NCBI GenBank assembly: GCA_963805455.1
Contig: CAWDUJ010000010.1
Location: 62,001 to 126,000, forward strand
Source: VRUE01 sp963805455
GTDB taxonomy: Bacteria > Actinomycetota > Thermoleophilia > Solirubrobacterales > 70-9
Direction: 5' to 3'
DNA length: 64,000 bases
The position numbers and the translations under genes were made by a program. The notes beneath the pieces were generated by a model, which ran no database searches, had not been told where the DNA came from, and saw only the letters and a program-made list of their open reading frames with translations. This document shows, one piece after another, positions 43,083-50,635 of the stretch. How positions within the stretch are numbered: position 1 is the first letter of the stretch; each line of letters opens with the position of its first letter.

Positions 43083-43626
43083 GCATCCAGGGGTGGATCG
43101 CGCAGATGAAGTGGATCGTCACGGGGCCTTTCGAGGTGTCGACGGAGACCGGAGCCGTGTAGGTGGCGTTCGGCTTCTGGCCGGTGAACCAGGAGTCGCC
43201 CTTCTTCGTCAAGCTGCCCTCGGTGTCCCAGCCGTCTTTGCCCGCCTCAGCGGGGTTCTTGGTCGGTGGGCCATTGCCCTTGACACCGTGCCAGGCGGCG
43301 ATCGCTTTGCAGATGTGTTTCGGGGTGAAGCAGAGCTTCCGCTCCTTCTTGGTCTGCGGCAGTTCGGACTCGGTCACCAGCGAGAACGTGTGGGGGCCGA
43401 CCTTTTTGGCATTCGTCTTGTTGGTGATCGTCAGGTCTTCGCCCGCGATGATGGTCTTCGGGGCGACGAACTTGAGGGTTTTCCCTTCTTGCTTGATCAG
43501 GACCGTGTTCGCGGTCGATCCGGTGGCGCTGTCGCCACCGTCGGCCCAGACTGGGCCTGCGACGCCGAACGCGACGATCGCGGCGGTGACCGAAACAACG
43601 GCCGAGCGGGAAGTCAGCCTCTTCAA
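43051..43626 (-). CDS. Secreted cupredoxin (plastocyanin-like blue copper protein)
   Basis: 191 residues from TTG 43626, with AGGAG 8 bases upstream. Signal peptide about 1-28 (VVSVTAAIVAFGVAGPVWA). Type-1 copper ligands: His in GPHTFSL near 80 and the C-terminal HFICAIHPWMHG (Cys, His, Met) near 176. Between them an insert with two Cys (KLCFTPKHICKAI) and KTIIAGEDLTITN. Probably an electron carrier outside the membrane for the neighbouring multicopper oxidase. The downstream oxidase overlaps it. Upstream gap 43627-43847 is a divergent control region with an AT-rich patch (GGGTAATTTTAAGG) but no recognised site. Confidence 0.9.
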   Translation of the reverse strand: MKRLTSRSAVVSVTAAIVAFGVAGPVWADGGDSATGSTANTVLIKQEGKTLKFVAPKTIIAGEDLTITNKTNAKKVGPHTFSLVTESELPQTKKERKLCFTPKHICKAIAAWHGVKGNGPPTKNPAEAGKDGWDTEGSLTKKGDSWFTGQKPNATYTAPVSVDTSKGPVTIHFICAIHPWMHGSIEVLPGG

Positions 43627-43904
43627 GATTTCTCTCCTTTTCCGCGGCGCTGACCGGGCTGGCGGCGCGTTTCATCGGTTGAATAGGTCCCGCAAGGTAT
43701 CGCCATGATTGGGTCATGGCAATGGGTAATTTTAAGGTCAGGCAACCTTTCGCAAATCGCCGTGGGATGCGGTTTTCGATTACCCCTCAACCTTCGTGAC
43801 GGAGCGTCCGATATGAGGTCACATGGATCGCGCGAGAGACGGCGGCGCTGATCGGGCTGGCCCAGCGCCGCTTCCAGAACTTCTCCGAAGCCGCCGACTC
43901 GCTG

Positions 43905-44753
43905 TTGGGCACCCTCACCGCTGTGGTCCCTGGAGTCCTGGTCCTCGGTCGGCTCGACCGCGACGAGCAGATCCACTACGTGATCGAGGTCAGGGGTGAC
44001 GGGATCGGCGGACTGCATCGAGGCGCGGCGCTGGTTCCCGCCGAGGCCGGCGTCAGCCCCGACTCGATGCGGACCATCGGAGCCGCCGATTGGATCACCG
44101 CACCCCTGGAGATGACGGACGGCCGCATCGCGGGGATCCTCTGCGCCGTCGCCACCGAGCCCAACACTTACCTGCCCGAGCACGCCGCCGAGCTGGGGAT
44201 CGCCGCCCGTTTGCTCGGCCACGAATGGGAAAGCGTCCAGCTGCGCTCGGAACTACGGCGCCTGCGAGGCCAGGTCAATGCCGGTCCCAGCACCGATCAC
44301 GACACGGGCCTCCCCGACCGAGACGGGTTCATGGACCTGCTGGGCGCCGAGTGGAAAGCCGTCGAGGAGGAAGCGGTCGAGTCCGTCCTCGTCGTCTGCC
44401 GCGTGGCCGGCACCGCCGGCGACAACGAGGCGCCGGTCGCCGGCGACCGGCTGGCGCTGAAGCTGGCGGCAGATGTCCTCGCCGGAACGGTTCGCGGCTC
44501 CGACAAAACCGGGCGAATCGGGGAGATGGCCCTGGGCGCGATCCTCGTCAACTGCAAGGTCGATGACACACCCGGCTTCGTCGCCCGCTACCTCGCGGCG
44601 TTGGAACGGGTCGGCAACGGCACCCGGCCGCCGCTCGAGGTCACCTGCGGGGTCCAGCCGCTCGCACTCACCTCGACGCCGGCCGAGGCTCTCAGCCTCG
44701 CCGAGGAGGCTTCGACCGACTCAGACCTGGCCTCACAGGTGGCCCCGGAGTGA
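43905..44753 (+). CDS. GAF domain plus degenerate GGDEF protein
   Basis: 282 residues from TTG 43905, but coding-like sequence in the same frame reaches back to about 43800 (ARETAALIGLAQRRFQNFSEAADS), where a TGA is met before any ATG, GTG or TTG. CTG 43848 is a possible start. N-terminal GAF-like domain (TLTAVVPGVLVLGRL...ADWITAPLEMTDGRIAGILCAV). C-terminal GGDEF-like domain: HDTGLPDRDGFMDLL, then VAGDRLALKLAADVLAGTV with RGSDKTGRIGEMALGAIL, where GGDEF is replaced by IGEMA. No cyclase activity is expected. Stop overlaps the MshEN gene (GTGA). A signalling partner is likely. Confidence 0.72.
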   Translation: MGTLTAVVPGVLVLGRLDRDEQIHYVIEVRGDGIGGLHRGAALVPAEAGVSPDSMRTIGAADWITAPLEMTDGRIAGILCAVATEPNTYLPEHAAELGIAARLLGHEWESVQLRSELRRLRGQVNAGPSTDHDTGLPDRDGFMDLLGAEWKAVEEEAVESVLVVCRVAGTAGDNEAPVAGDRLALKLAADVLAGTVRGSDKTGRIGEMALGAILVNCKVDDTPGFVARYLAALERVGNGTRPPLEVTCGVQPLALTSTPAEALSLAEEASTDSDLASQVAPE

Positions 44754-45892
44754 CCGAGCTCCTCTCCAGCTCTGCTCGCCGGAGCATCGCCGGTTTCGAG
44801 ATCGGGGCCGCCGGGGTCACCCCGCCCTCCAACCCCGACCGCCGCGGCGTATTTCTCGACGACGTCGTCGTCGAGCTCGGCCTCGCCGACCGGGAGGCGA
44901 TGGACGCCGCCGTCCAGTCGGCCCAGCAGGCGGAGAAGACCTTCGAGCGCTACGTGCTCGAATCCGGGGTCCTCGATGAGGAGCAGCTCTCGCGTGCCGT
45001 CGCCGAGCGCAACGGCCTCGATCACATCGACCTCGATCAGTTTCCCGTCGACACAGGCGCTGCCGAGATGGTGACCCGCTCCGCCGCCGAGCGCTATCGC
45101 GCGGTGCCGGTGGCGTTTGCGGCTGACGGAGCCGTGATCGTCGCCGTCGAGGACCCGTTCGACTCGCTCGGTCTCAGCGACATCGAGGCGATCACGCGGA
45201 GCGAGGTGCGCCCCGCGATCGCGGCCGCGAGCGGCATCAGGACTCTGATCGAAAAGCTTCCCGAGCAATCTCTGCCGCGGCCACCGGCTGTGGCGGAGGA
45301 GGTCGAGGAGGTCGAGGAGCCTGCTCCGGCGGTGTTGGAGGAGGAGCCCATCGTCGTGGACGTGGCGCCGCCCCCGAAGGTGGCAGCGCCGGAGCCGTCG
45401 CTGGAGGTGGAGCCGTCGCTGGATGTGGAGCCGCCCCCGAGCCAAGAGCAGACAACAGAGGAGGAACCAGTCGTGGAAGACGAGACGGTCGTGAATTTCG
45501 GTAATGGCCTGGTGGAGACCCAGACACCGGTCGAGAGGAGCCGCGACGGGTATTCGCCGGCCTTCGAGCCGGTGGTCGATCCCGCGCCGGAGTCAGAGCC
45601 CGAGTCGGAGCCCGTGAGTGGCCCAACCGAGATCGAGAGCGAGCTGGGGTCCCTGCAGGAGGTTGCCCGCCGCTCCGACGAGCTGGCCGGCAACGTCGAG
45701 CGGCGGATCAACGAGCTCAAGAGCGCCGACGAGAGGTCGGTTCAGCTAGAAGCCGACCTCGACGTCGCCCAGCGCCGAGTCGGGGAGCTCGAAGAGCGGA
45801 TCAGCGGTGTCGACACCCTGGCCGAGGAGCTGCGCGCGACGACCGCGAAGCTCGAAGAGGTCAACAGGGTCCTGGAGGGAAGCGTCGGCTAG
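44750..45892 (+). CDS. MshEN-domain and coiled-coil protein
   Basis: 380 residues from GTG 44750, overlapping the preceding stop by 4 bases. N-terminal MshEN/T2SSE_N-like domain at about 30-170: GVFLDDVVVELGLADREAMDAAVQSAQ, TFERYVLESGVLDEEQLSRAVAERNGL, RYRAVPVAFAADGAVIVAVEDPFDSLGLSDIEAI. In MshE and related proteins two such motifs bind cyclic-di-GMP; here the arginine signature is weak, so binding is uncertain. Then a Pro/Glu-rich disordered linker (about 175-300, EPSLEVEPSLDVEPPP) and a C-terminal coiled coil (DELAGNVERRINELKSAD...). No ATPase follows, so it is not a secretion ATPase. Ends in a CTAG overlap with fxsA. Confidence 0.78.
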   Translation: MTELLSSSARRSIAGFEIGAAGVTPPSNPDRRGVFLDDVVVELGLADREAMDAAVQSAQQAEKTFERYVLESGVLDEEQLSRAVAERNGLDHIDLDQFPVDTGAAEMVTRSAAERYRAVPVAFAADGAVIVAVEDPFDSLGLSDIEAITRSEVRPAIAAASGIRTLIEKLPEQSLPRPPAVAEEVEEVEEPAPAVLEEEPIVVDVAPPPKVAAPEPSLEVEPSLDVEPPPSQEQTTEEEPVVEDETVVNFGNGLVETQTPVERSRDGYSPAFEPVVDPAPESEPESEPVSGPTEIESELGSLQEVARRSDELAGNVERRINELKSADERSVQLEADLDVAQRRVGELEERISGVDTLAEELRATTAKLEEVNRVLEGSVG

Positions 45893-46392
45893 CGCCCTAT
45901 CTGCGGCTCCTCGCCGTCGATCTCCTCGGCGGTCCCCTCGACGTCGTAATGGCGCCCTCCCGGCGGCGGAGGCGGTTGCGGCGGCGCCCCGGAGCCTGCG
46001 GCGCCGAATGCGCCGGCCGCACCGACGACAAAGAATCGGCGGCCGAGGTAGAAACCGAGGAACCGCCGAACGATCGCCCGGGTCGGGGGGATCAGCAGAA
46101 TCGCACCGAAGATGTCGGTGACGAATCCCGGCGTCAGCAGCAGGGTGCCGCCGATCGCGACCATCAGGCCGTCGGCGACCTCGCGGTGCGGGAAGCGGCG
46201 CTGCGCCAGCGCCTCGTTGAAGCGCCGCCAGGCGCCCCGGCCCTGATGGCGCAGGAGCAGCGAGCCGATTACGGCATCGGCCAACAGCAGCGTCAGGGTC
46301 GGCAGGACCCCGATCGCTTCCCCGACCTGGATGATCACGTAGAGCTCGACGATCGGGACGACGATGAAAAGGATGACGAGGAAAACCATCAC
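45889..46392 (-). CDS. FxsA-family membrane protein
   Basis: 167 residues. FxsA/DUF family marks: N-terminal helix LVILFIVVPIVELYVIIQVGEAIG, LLADAVIGSLLLRHQGRGAWRRFNEAL, VADGLMVAIGGTLLLTPGFVTDIFGAILLIPPTRAIVRR, then a Pro/Gly cytoplasmic tail (PPQPPPPPGGRHYD). Four hydrophobic helices. In E. coli it affects phage exclusion by F; in other bacteria its role is unclear. The stop overlaps that of the convergent MshEN gene via CTAG. Confidence 0.88.
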   Translation of the reverse strand: MMVFLVILFIVVPIVELYVIIQVGEAIGVLPTLTLLLADAVIGSLLLRHQGRGAWRRFNEALAQRRFPHREVADGLMVAIGGTLLLTPGFVTDIFGAILLIPPTRAIVRRFLGFYLGRRFFVVGAAGAFGAAGSGAPPQPPPPPGGRHYDVEGTAEEIDGEEPQIGR

Positions 46393-46412
46393 TTCAGCCT
46401 AGAGACCCGGCC

Positions 46413-47828
46413 TCACCGTCCAGCGAGAACGTCGGCCGCCTGCTCGAGCTCGGCGAGCGAATCGTCGATCCCCTCGGCGACCGCGTTGACGTCCTCCATC
46501 GAGTCGTAGTCGGCCAGCAGGCCGAACCCCACGCTCCCGTTATAGCTGATGATCGCCACCGCCAGCCCGTGGTTCTCGGGCAGGAACGCGATCGGGAAGA
46601 CCTCCTGCATTTCCCGCCCGAGGACGTAGAGCGGGATCTGGGGACCCGGCACGTTGGTGACGATCAGGTTGAACAGCCGGGTCGAGAAGTTCAGGCGCGA
46701 GGCCTGGGCGAGGAGCGTCATCGGCGCGAAGTCGTTGAAGCGCGAGATCACTTCGGCGCCCAGGGCCTGCTTCGACCGCTTCAGGCCATCCATCTGCTCG
46801 GTGACCACCCGCAGGCGCCTGACCGGGTCCTCGAGGTAGACGGGCAGCGGGCCCCGCATCACGGTCAGCCGGTTGCCGAGCTCGCCGCGCTCGTCCTCGG
46901 TGCGGATCGAGACCGGGACCAGCGCCCGCAGCTCGAGGCCCTCGGTGCGAATACCGCGCCCGTGAAGCCAGCGCCGAAGGGCGCCGGTCACCACCGCGAG
47001 GACGACGTCATTGACGGTCCCGCCGAGCGTGTCCTTGATCCGTTTCAGGGTCGCCAGCTCCGAGCGGGTGAAGACGAAGCGCCGGTGCGACCCGATCGGG
47101 TCGTTGAGCGGCACATGGGGCGCCGGGTCGGCGAGCGCTCCGACGATCTCCCCGACGCCCTCGAGGGCGTCGGTCACGTGGCGCGCGGCGGTGTCGGGCC
47201 GGCGCACGGCGCCGAGGGCGCTCTCCGCCAGCCGCAGGGGGGCGCCGACGGCCTCGGAGAGGCCGCGAGCCACCAGCTTCGGGCCGGTCGGCGTCGGCTG
47301 CGGCCGCCAGCCGTCCTGGGGAGGGGGCGGATCCGGCGACGGCTCGAGGTCGAAGAGGACGGATCCGATGTCGACGCCGGAGATGCCGTCGACCGCGGCA
47401 TGGTGGGTCTTGGTCAGGATCGCGAAGCGGTCGCGCTCGAGCCCCTGGATCAGCCACATCTCCCAGAGCGGCTTCGAGCGGTCGAGCTGCTGCGAGAAGA
47501 CGCGGCCGGCCAGGCGCATCAGCTGCATCTCGCCCCCCGGCTCGGGCAGCGCCGTGTGGCGGATGTGGTACTTGAGGTTGAAGTTGACGTCGTCTCCCCA
47601 GAGCGGCCGCCCCGCCTCCAGCGGCGGCGTCACCAGCCGCTGGCGGAAGCGGGGTACCTTGTCGAGACGGCCGCGGACGTGGTCGACGAGGTCGAGGTAG
47701 GGCGGCGGCGGGCCCTCGAAGATCAGCAGGCCGCCGATGTGCATATGGCTCGACGACGTCTCGTTCGTGAGGAACGAGGCATCGGTGGCGGTGAGCCGGT
47801 CGAGGTGGCCTCCGGATGTGTCCATCAC
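46413..47828 (-). CDS. Wax-ester synthase/diacylglycerol acyltransferase (WS/DGAT)
   Basis: 471 residues. Family marks: LDRLTATDASFLTNETSSSHMHIGGLLIFEG at the N-terminus, the catalytic TKTHHAAVDGISGVD near 140, NDVVLAVVTGALRRWL and VSIRTEDERGELGNRLTVM near 310, and VTNVPGPQIPLYVLG near 390. Makes triacylglycerol or wax esters from acyl-CoA, a common storage route in actinobacteria. GTG 47828 or ATG 47825 is the start: the ATG shares one base with the stop of micro-ORF copy B (TGATG), pointing to coupled translation. Membrane-associated but without a signal peptide. Confidence 0.92.
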   Translation of the reverse strand: MMDTSGGHLDRLTATDASFLTNETSSSHMHIGGLLIFEGPPPPYLDLVDHVRGRLDKVPRFRQRLVTPPLEAGRPLWGDDVNFNLKYHIRHTALPEPGGEMQLMRLAGRVFSQQLDRSKPLWEMWLIQGLERDRFAILTKTHHAAVDGISGVDIGSVLFDLEPSPDPPPPQDGWRPQPTPTGPKLVARGLSEAVGAPLRLAESALGAVRRPDTAARHVTDALEGVGEIVGALADPAPHVPLNDPIGSHRRFVFTRSELATLKRIKDTLGGTVNDVVLAVVTGALRRWLHGRGIRTEGLELRALVPVSIRTEDERGELGNRLTVMRGPLPVYLEDPVRRLRVVTEQMDGLKRSKQALGAEVISRFNDFAPMTLLAQASRLNFSTRLFNLIVTNVPGPQIPLYVLGREMQEVFPIAFLPENHGLAVAIISYNGSVGFGLLADYDSMEDVNAVAEGIDDSLAELEQAADVLAGR

Positions 47829-47893
47829 ATCGCCTCGCCCTTCACTCGCTGCGCGAAGAACCAGATATGCACGCTTGATCGTTCCGCGCTCAT
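47825..47893 (-). CDS. 22-residue micro-ORF, copy B, before WS/DGAT
   Basis: ATG 47893 to TGA 47825, 22 codons plus stop, exactly as copy A at 11941-12009. The peptide starts MSAERSSVHIWFFA and ends QRVKGEAM. The first 42 bases differ from copy A at 4 positions only; 24 in a row are identical. Its TGA shares one base with the ATG of the WS/DGAT gene. It lies 39 bases from the divergent ispH start, so its transcript leader must be very short. Coding function is not proven. Confidence 0.5.
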   Translation of the reverse strand: MSAERSSVHIWFFAQRVKGEAM

Positions 47894-47932
47894 GGCCGAA
47901 GGCTAGCCGGTAGCCATCGGTACCCTGCGCTC

Positions 47933-48901
47933 ATGCCCTCGACTTCGATTTCCGCCCCACGGCGGGTACTGCTGGCGGCGCCGCGCGGATACTGCGCCGG
48001 CGTCGACCGCGCGGTGCAGACTGTCGAGCGCGCACTTGAGCTCTACGGGGCCCCGGTCTACGTCCGCAAGGAGATCGTCCACAACAAGCACGTGGTCGAG
48101 GAGCTCTCGAAGCGGGGGGCGATCTTCGTCGAGGAGGAGACCGAGGTCCCGGAGGGCGAGATGGTCGTCTTCTCGGCCCATGGCGTCTCTCCGGCGGTCC
48201 ACGACAATGCTGCCAAGCGCGAGCTGCGGACGATCGACGCCACCTGCCCGCTGGTCACCAAGGTCCACGTCGAGGCCCGCCGCTTCGCCGCCGACGGGTA
48301 CACGATCGTCCTCATCGGCCACGAGGGCCACGAGGAGGTCGAAGGGACCACCGGTGAGGCGCCGGCGAACATCGTCCTCGTCCAGACCGTCGACGAGGTT
48401 GGGACCCTCGACGTCCCCGATCCCGAGCGGGTCGCGTTCATCACCCAGACGACGCTCTCGGTCGACGAGACGGCGGCGATCATCGCCGCCCTGCGCTCGA
48501 GGTTCCCGGGGATCGTCAGCTCCAAGTCCGACGACATCTGTTACGCGACGACCAACCGCCAGATCGCGGTCAAGCAGCTCGCCAGCGAGTGCGAGCTCGT
48601 GCTCGTGATCGGGTCGACAAACTCCTCCAACTCCAACCGCCTGGTCGAGGTCGCACGCGAACACGGCGCCGCCTCGCATCTGATCGACAACCACACCCAG
48701 GTTCGCGAGGAGTGGCTCGACGGAGTCGAGACCGTCGGTATCACCTCGGGCGCGAGCGCCCCTGAGGAGCTGGTCGCGGCGCTGGTCGAGCTCTTCCGCG
48801 AGCGCGGCGCCGATGAGGTGTCCGAGCTGCGAACCGTCGACGAGAACGTCCGGTTCATGCTTCCGAAGGAGATCCGGGAGGAGCTCGCCGCGCGGGGTTA
48901 G
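47933..48901 (+). CDS. ispH: 4-hydroxy-3-methylbut-2-enyl diphosphate reductase
   Basis: 322 residues. Last step of the MEP isoprenoid route, reducing HMBPP to IPP and DMAPP with a [4Fe-4S] cluster. The three cluster Cys are in RGYCAGV near 21, DATCPLV near 104 and DICYATTNRQ near 203. Also KEIVHNKHVVE, FSAHGVSP and GHEGHEEVEG (catalytic-site His), and ITSGASAPEELV. Normal length. Monocistronic; the convergent gap to the next gene is filled by hairpins. It depends on the Fe-S machinery encoded at 53-60 kb. Confidence 0.95.
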   Translation: MPSTSISAPRRVLLAAPRGYCAGVDRAVQTVERALELYGAPVYVRKEIVHNKHVVEELSKRGAIFVEEETEVPEGEMVVFSAHGVSPAVHDNAAKRELRTIDATCPLVTKVHVEARRFAADGYTIVLIGHEGHEEVEGTTGEAPANIVLVQTVDEVGTLDVPDPERVAFITQTTLSVDETAAIIAALRSRFPGIVSSKSDDICYATTNRQIAVKQLASECELVLVIGSTNSSNSNRLVEVAREHGAASHLIDNHTQVREEWLDGVETVGITSGASAPEELVAALVELFRERGADEVSELRTVDENVRFMLPKEIREELAARG

Positions 48902-48907
48902 CCGAAG

Positions 48908-48994
48908 GGTGTCGGTGGCCTCTCCGTCTGACAAGCGCCTCGCTAATTAGCGAGGCGCTTTGAGTATCCGCCAGCCAGAGAGGCCACCGACACC
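48908..48994. terminator. Nested inverted repeats after ispH
   Basis: Outer arms GGTGTCGGTGGCCTCTC (48908-48924) and its exact complement (48978-48994), 17 bases each and nearly 21 with one mismatch. Inside lies a perfect 28-base palindrome at 48933-48960 (arm AAGCGCCTCGCTAA), followed by TTTGAG. The inner stem looks like a bidirectional intrinsic terminator for the converging ispH and thioredoxin-fold genes. The outer stem is unusual. Confidence 0.65.
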
Positions 48995-49028
48995 TTTCAC
49001 GGCACGCCTGCGGCGAAGCTGAGGGATT

Positions 49029-49079
49029 GCGTGACCCTGCGATTTCCACCGGTAAGCGATGGAAATCGCAGGGTCGCGC
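49029..49079. terminator. Second hairpin, core shared with the 13.3 kb hairpin
   Basis: A 20-base stem (49029-49048 with 49060-49079, one G-T wobble) and an 11-base loop, ending 1 base before the stop codon of the minus-strand thioredoxin-fold gene. The arm contains CCTGCGATT, as does the hairpin at 13274-13328. It is in the position of a terminator for the minus-strand gene, without a clear T-run. Confidence 0.55.
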
Positions 49080-49080
49080 A

Positions 49081-49902
49081 CTAGGGGACGCCCGCGGCGA
49101 AGCTCACCGACCAGATCCCGAGTCCGGGCGAGGGGCGGAGGGCGAGGGTGTGGCGTTCGTGGTGGGGATGTTCGACGAGGGTGTAGAGAGCTCCCCTGTC
49201 GATTCGCACGGGGTCGATGGCCTCGCCGTCGATTTCGATCGCGATCTCGCCTTCGCCCTCGGCGGTTACGTGGGCGCCGCCGGCCTCGTAGGGCACCTCG
49301 AGCGCCTCGCCGTCCTCGCGCGCCACCCATGGCCGCTCCCAGGACCCGCCCGGGAACAGCTCGGGCGTCGGGGCGATCACCCTCTCTCCGGGGGCGTCGG
49401 TGGGGCGGACCGGGGCCATCGGCTCGGGCAGCTCCCGCAGCGCGTCGATTTCGCGCAGCTCGGCCTGGATCCCCTCCTCGGTGCCGCGGTACTCGCCCTC
49501 GCCGAATTGAAACCAGGCGAGGGCGCCGCCCTGGTTCCAGAGGAAGAGACTGGGCCAGCCCTCGCATCCGTAGACATTCCAGAGCTCGTGGTCGGCGTCG
49601 ATCGCGACCGGGAACGGGACCCCGAGCCGCTCGAGGCCGGCGCCGACGACCGCCGGGTCGGACCCGAAAGGGAATCGCGGCGCCTGGACGGCGATCGTGC
49701 TGAGGCCGAGATCGCCGTACCGGCGGTCCCACTCGACCAAGTAGGGCAGGGTGCGGACGCTGTTCAGCTGAGCAAAGTCGATGAAGTGGACCAGTACCGG
49801 GCCCGCCGCGGTCAGCTCCGGCATTGAGCTCGGCGCCTTGCCGACCCACTCGATCCCCTCGGGGAGGTCCGGCGCCGCTATGTGATCACGCTCTGGTCGC
49901 AT
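49081..49902 (-). CDS. Thioredoxin-fold protein lacking the CxxC motif
   Basis: 273 residues. TlpA/DipZ-like thioredoxin fold: GPVLVHFIDFAQLNSVRTLPYLVEWDRRYGDLGLSTIAVQAPRFPFGSD, with the usual CxxC replaced by AQLNSV. DADHELWNVYGCEGWPSLFLWNQGGALAWFQFGEGEY completes the fold with a cis-Pro (WPS). A C-terminal beta domain (about 160-273, EGEGEIAIEIDGEAIDP) resembles the carbohydrate-binding-like tail of DipZ proteins. No signal peptide and no membrane helix. A redox role is unlikely; a binding or scaffold role is possible. Confidence 0.8.
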   Translation of the reverse strand: MRPERDHIAAPDLPEGIEWVGKAPSSMPELTAAGPVLVHFIDFAQLNSVRTLPYLVEWDRRYGDLGLSTIAVQAPRFPFGSDPAVVGAGLERLGVPFPVAIDADHELWNVYGCEGWPSLFLWNQGGALAWFQFGEGEYRGTEEGIQAELREIDALRELPEPMAPVRPTDAPGERVIAPTPELFPGGSWERPWVAREDGEALEVPYEAGGAHVTAEGEGEIAIEIDGEAIDPVRIDRGALYTLVEHPHHERHTLALRPSPGLGIWSVSFAAGVP

Positions 49903-49957
49903 CCGCTGATCGGACGTTATCCTGGGCCACTCGGCACGGCGACGAAGGAGGATTCAG

Positions 49958-50584
49958 GTGAGCATCGATGTTTGGGAGCGGATTGAGCAGGCCCGCGAGC
50001 GGTGGAACGTCCTGGAGCATCCCTTCTACGAGCGCTGGTCCGCCGGCGAGCTGACCCGCGAGGAGCTGGCCGAGTACTCCGGCCAGTATCGCCACGCGAC
50101 TGCGGCGATCGCCAGCCTCTCCGCGTCGGTCGCCGAGTCGGCTCCCGAGGACGAGCGTGCCGCGCTGCATCGCCATGCCACCGAGGAGGAGGCTCACATC
50201 GCACTCTGGGACCGCTTCGTCGACGCCGTCGGTGGCGACACCGGCGCTGCGCCCACGGCCGAGACCGCGGAGTGCGTCGAGGCCTGGACCGCCGAGGGTG
50301 ATCGCCTCACCCAGCTCGTCCGCCTCTACGCGATCGAGAGTGGCCAGCCTCAGATCTCGAGGACCAAGCGGGAGGGCCTTGCCGCCCACTACGGGATCGG
50401 GGACGGGCCCGGCAACGAGTACTTCCGGCTCCACGAGAAGGCCGACGTGCACCACGCCGCCGAGGGCCGCTCGTTGATAGAGGCCCATCTCGACGGCGCC
50501 GATCCCGAGGCGCTCGCGGCCGCCGCCGAGGAGGCCTTCAAGGCCAACTGGCGGCTGCTCGACGGCGTCACCATCTCCGCCTAG
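49958..50584 (+). CDS. TenA/PqqC-fold (haem-oxygenase-like) protein
   Basis: 208 residues from GTG 49958, with AGGAGGA upstream. All-helical: VWERIEQARERWNVLEHPFYERWSAGELTREELAEYSGQYRHAT, then RHATEEEAHIALWDRFVDAVG, and YFRLHEKADVHHAAEGRSLIEAHL with Glu/His/His residues that could bind iron (as in the CADD/iron-containing redox group). Substrate not evident; no thiamine or PQQ genes nearby. It is divergent from the thioredoxin-fold gene across 55 bases. Confidence 0.85.
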   Translation: MSIDVWERIEQARERWNVLEHPFYERWSAGELTREELAEYSGQYRHATAAIASLSASVAESAPEDERAALHRHATEEEAHIALWDRFVDAVGGDTGAAPTAETAECVEAWTAEGDRLTQLVRLYAIESGQPQISRTKREGLAAHYGIGDGPGNEYFRLHEKADVHHAAEGRSLIEAHLDGADPEALAAAAEEAFKANWRLLDGVTISA

Positions 50585-50635
50585 CCGACGAAGAAACGCT
50601 GACCAAATAACGTCGTTGCGCTAAGTTGCGCAGCG

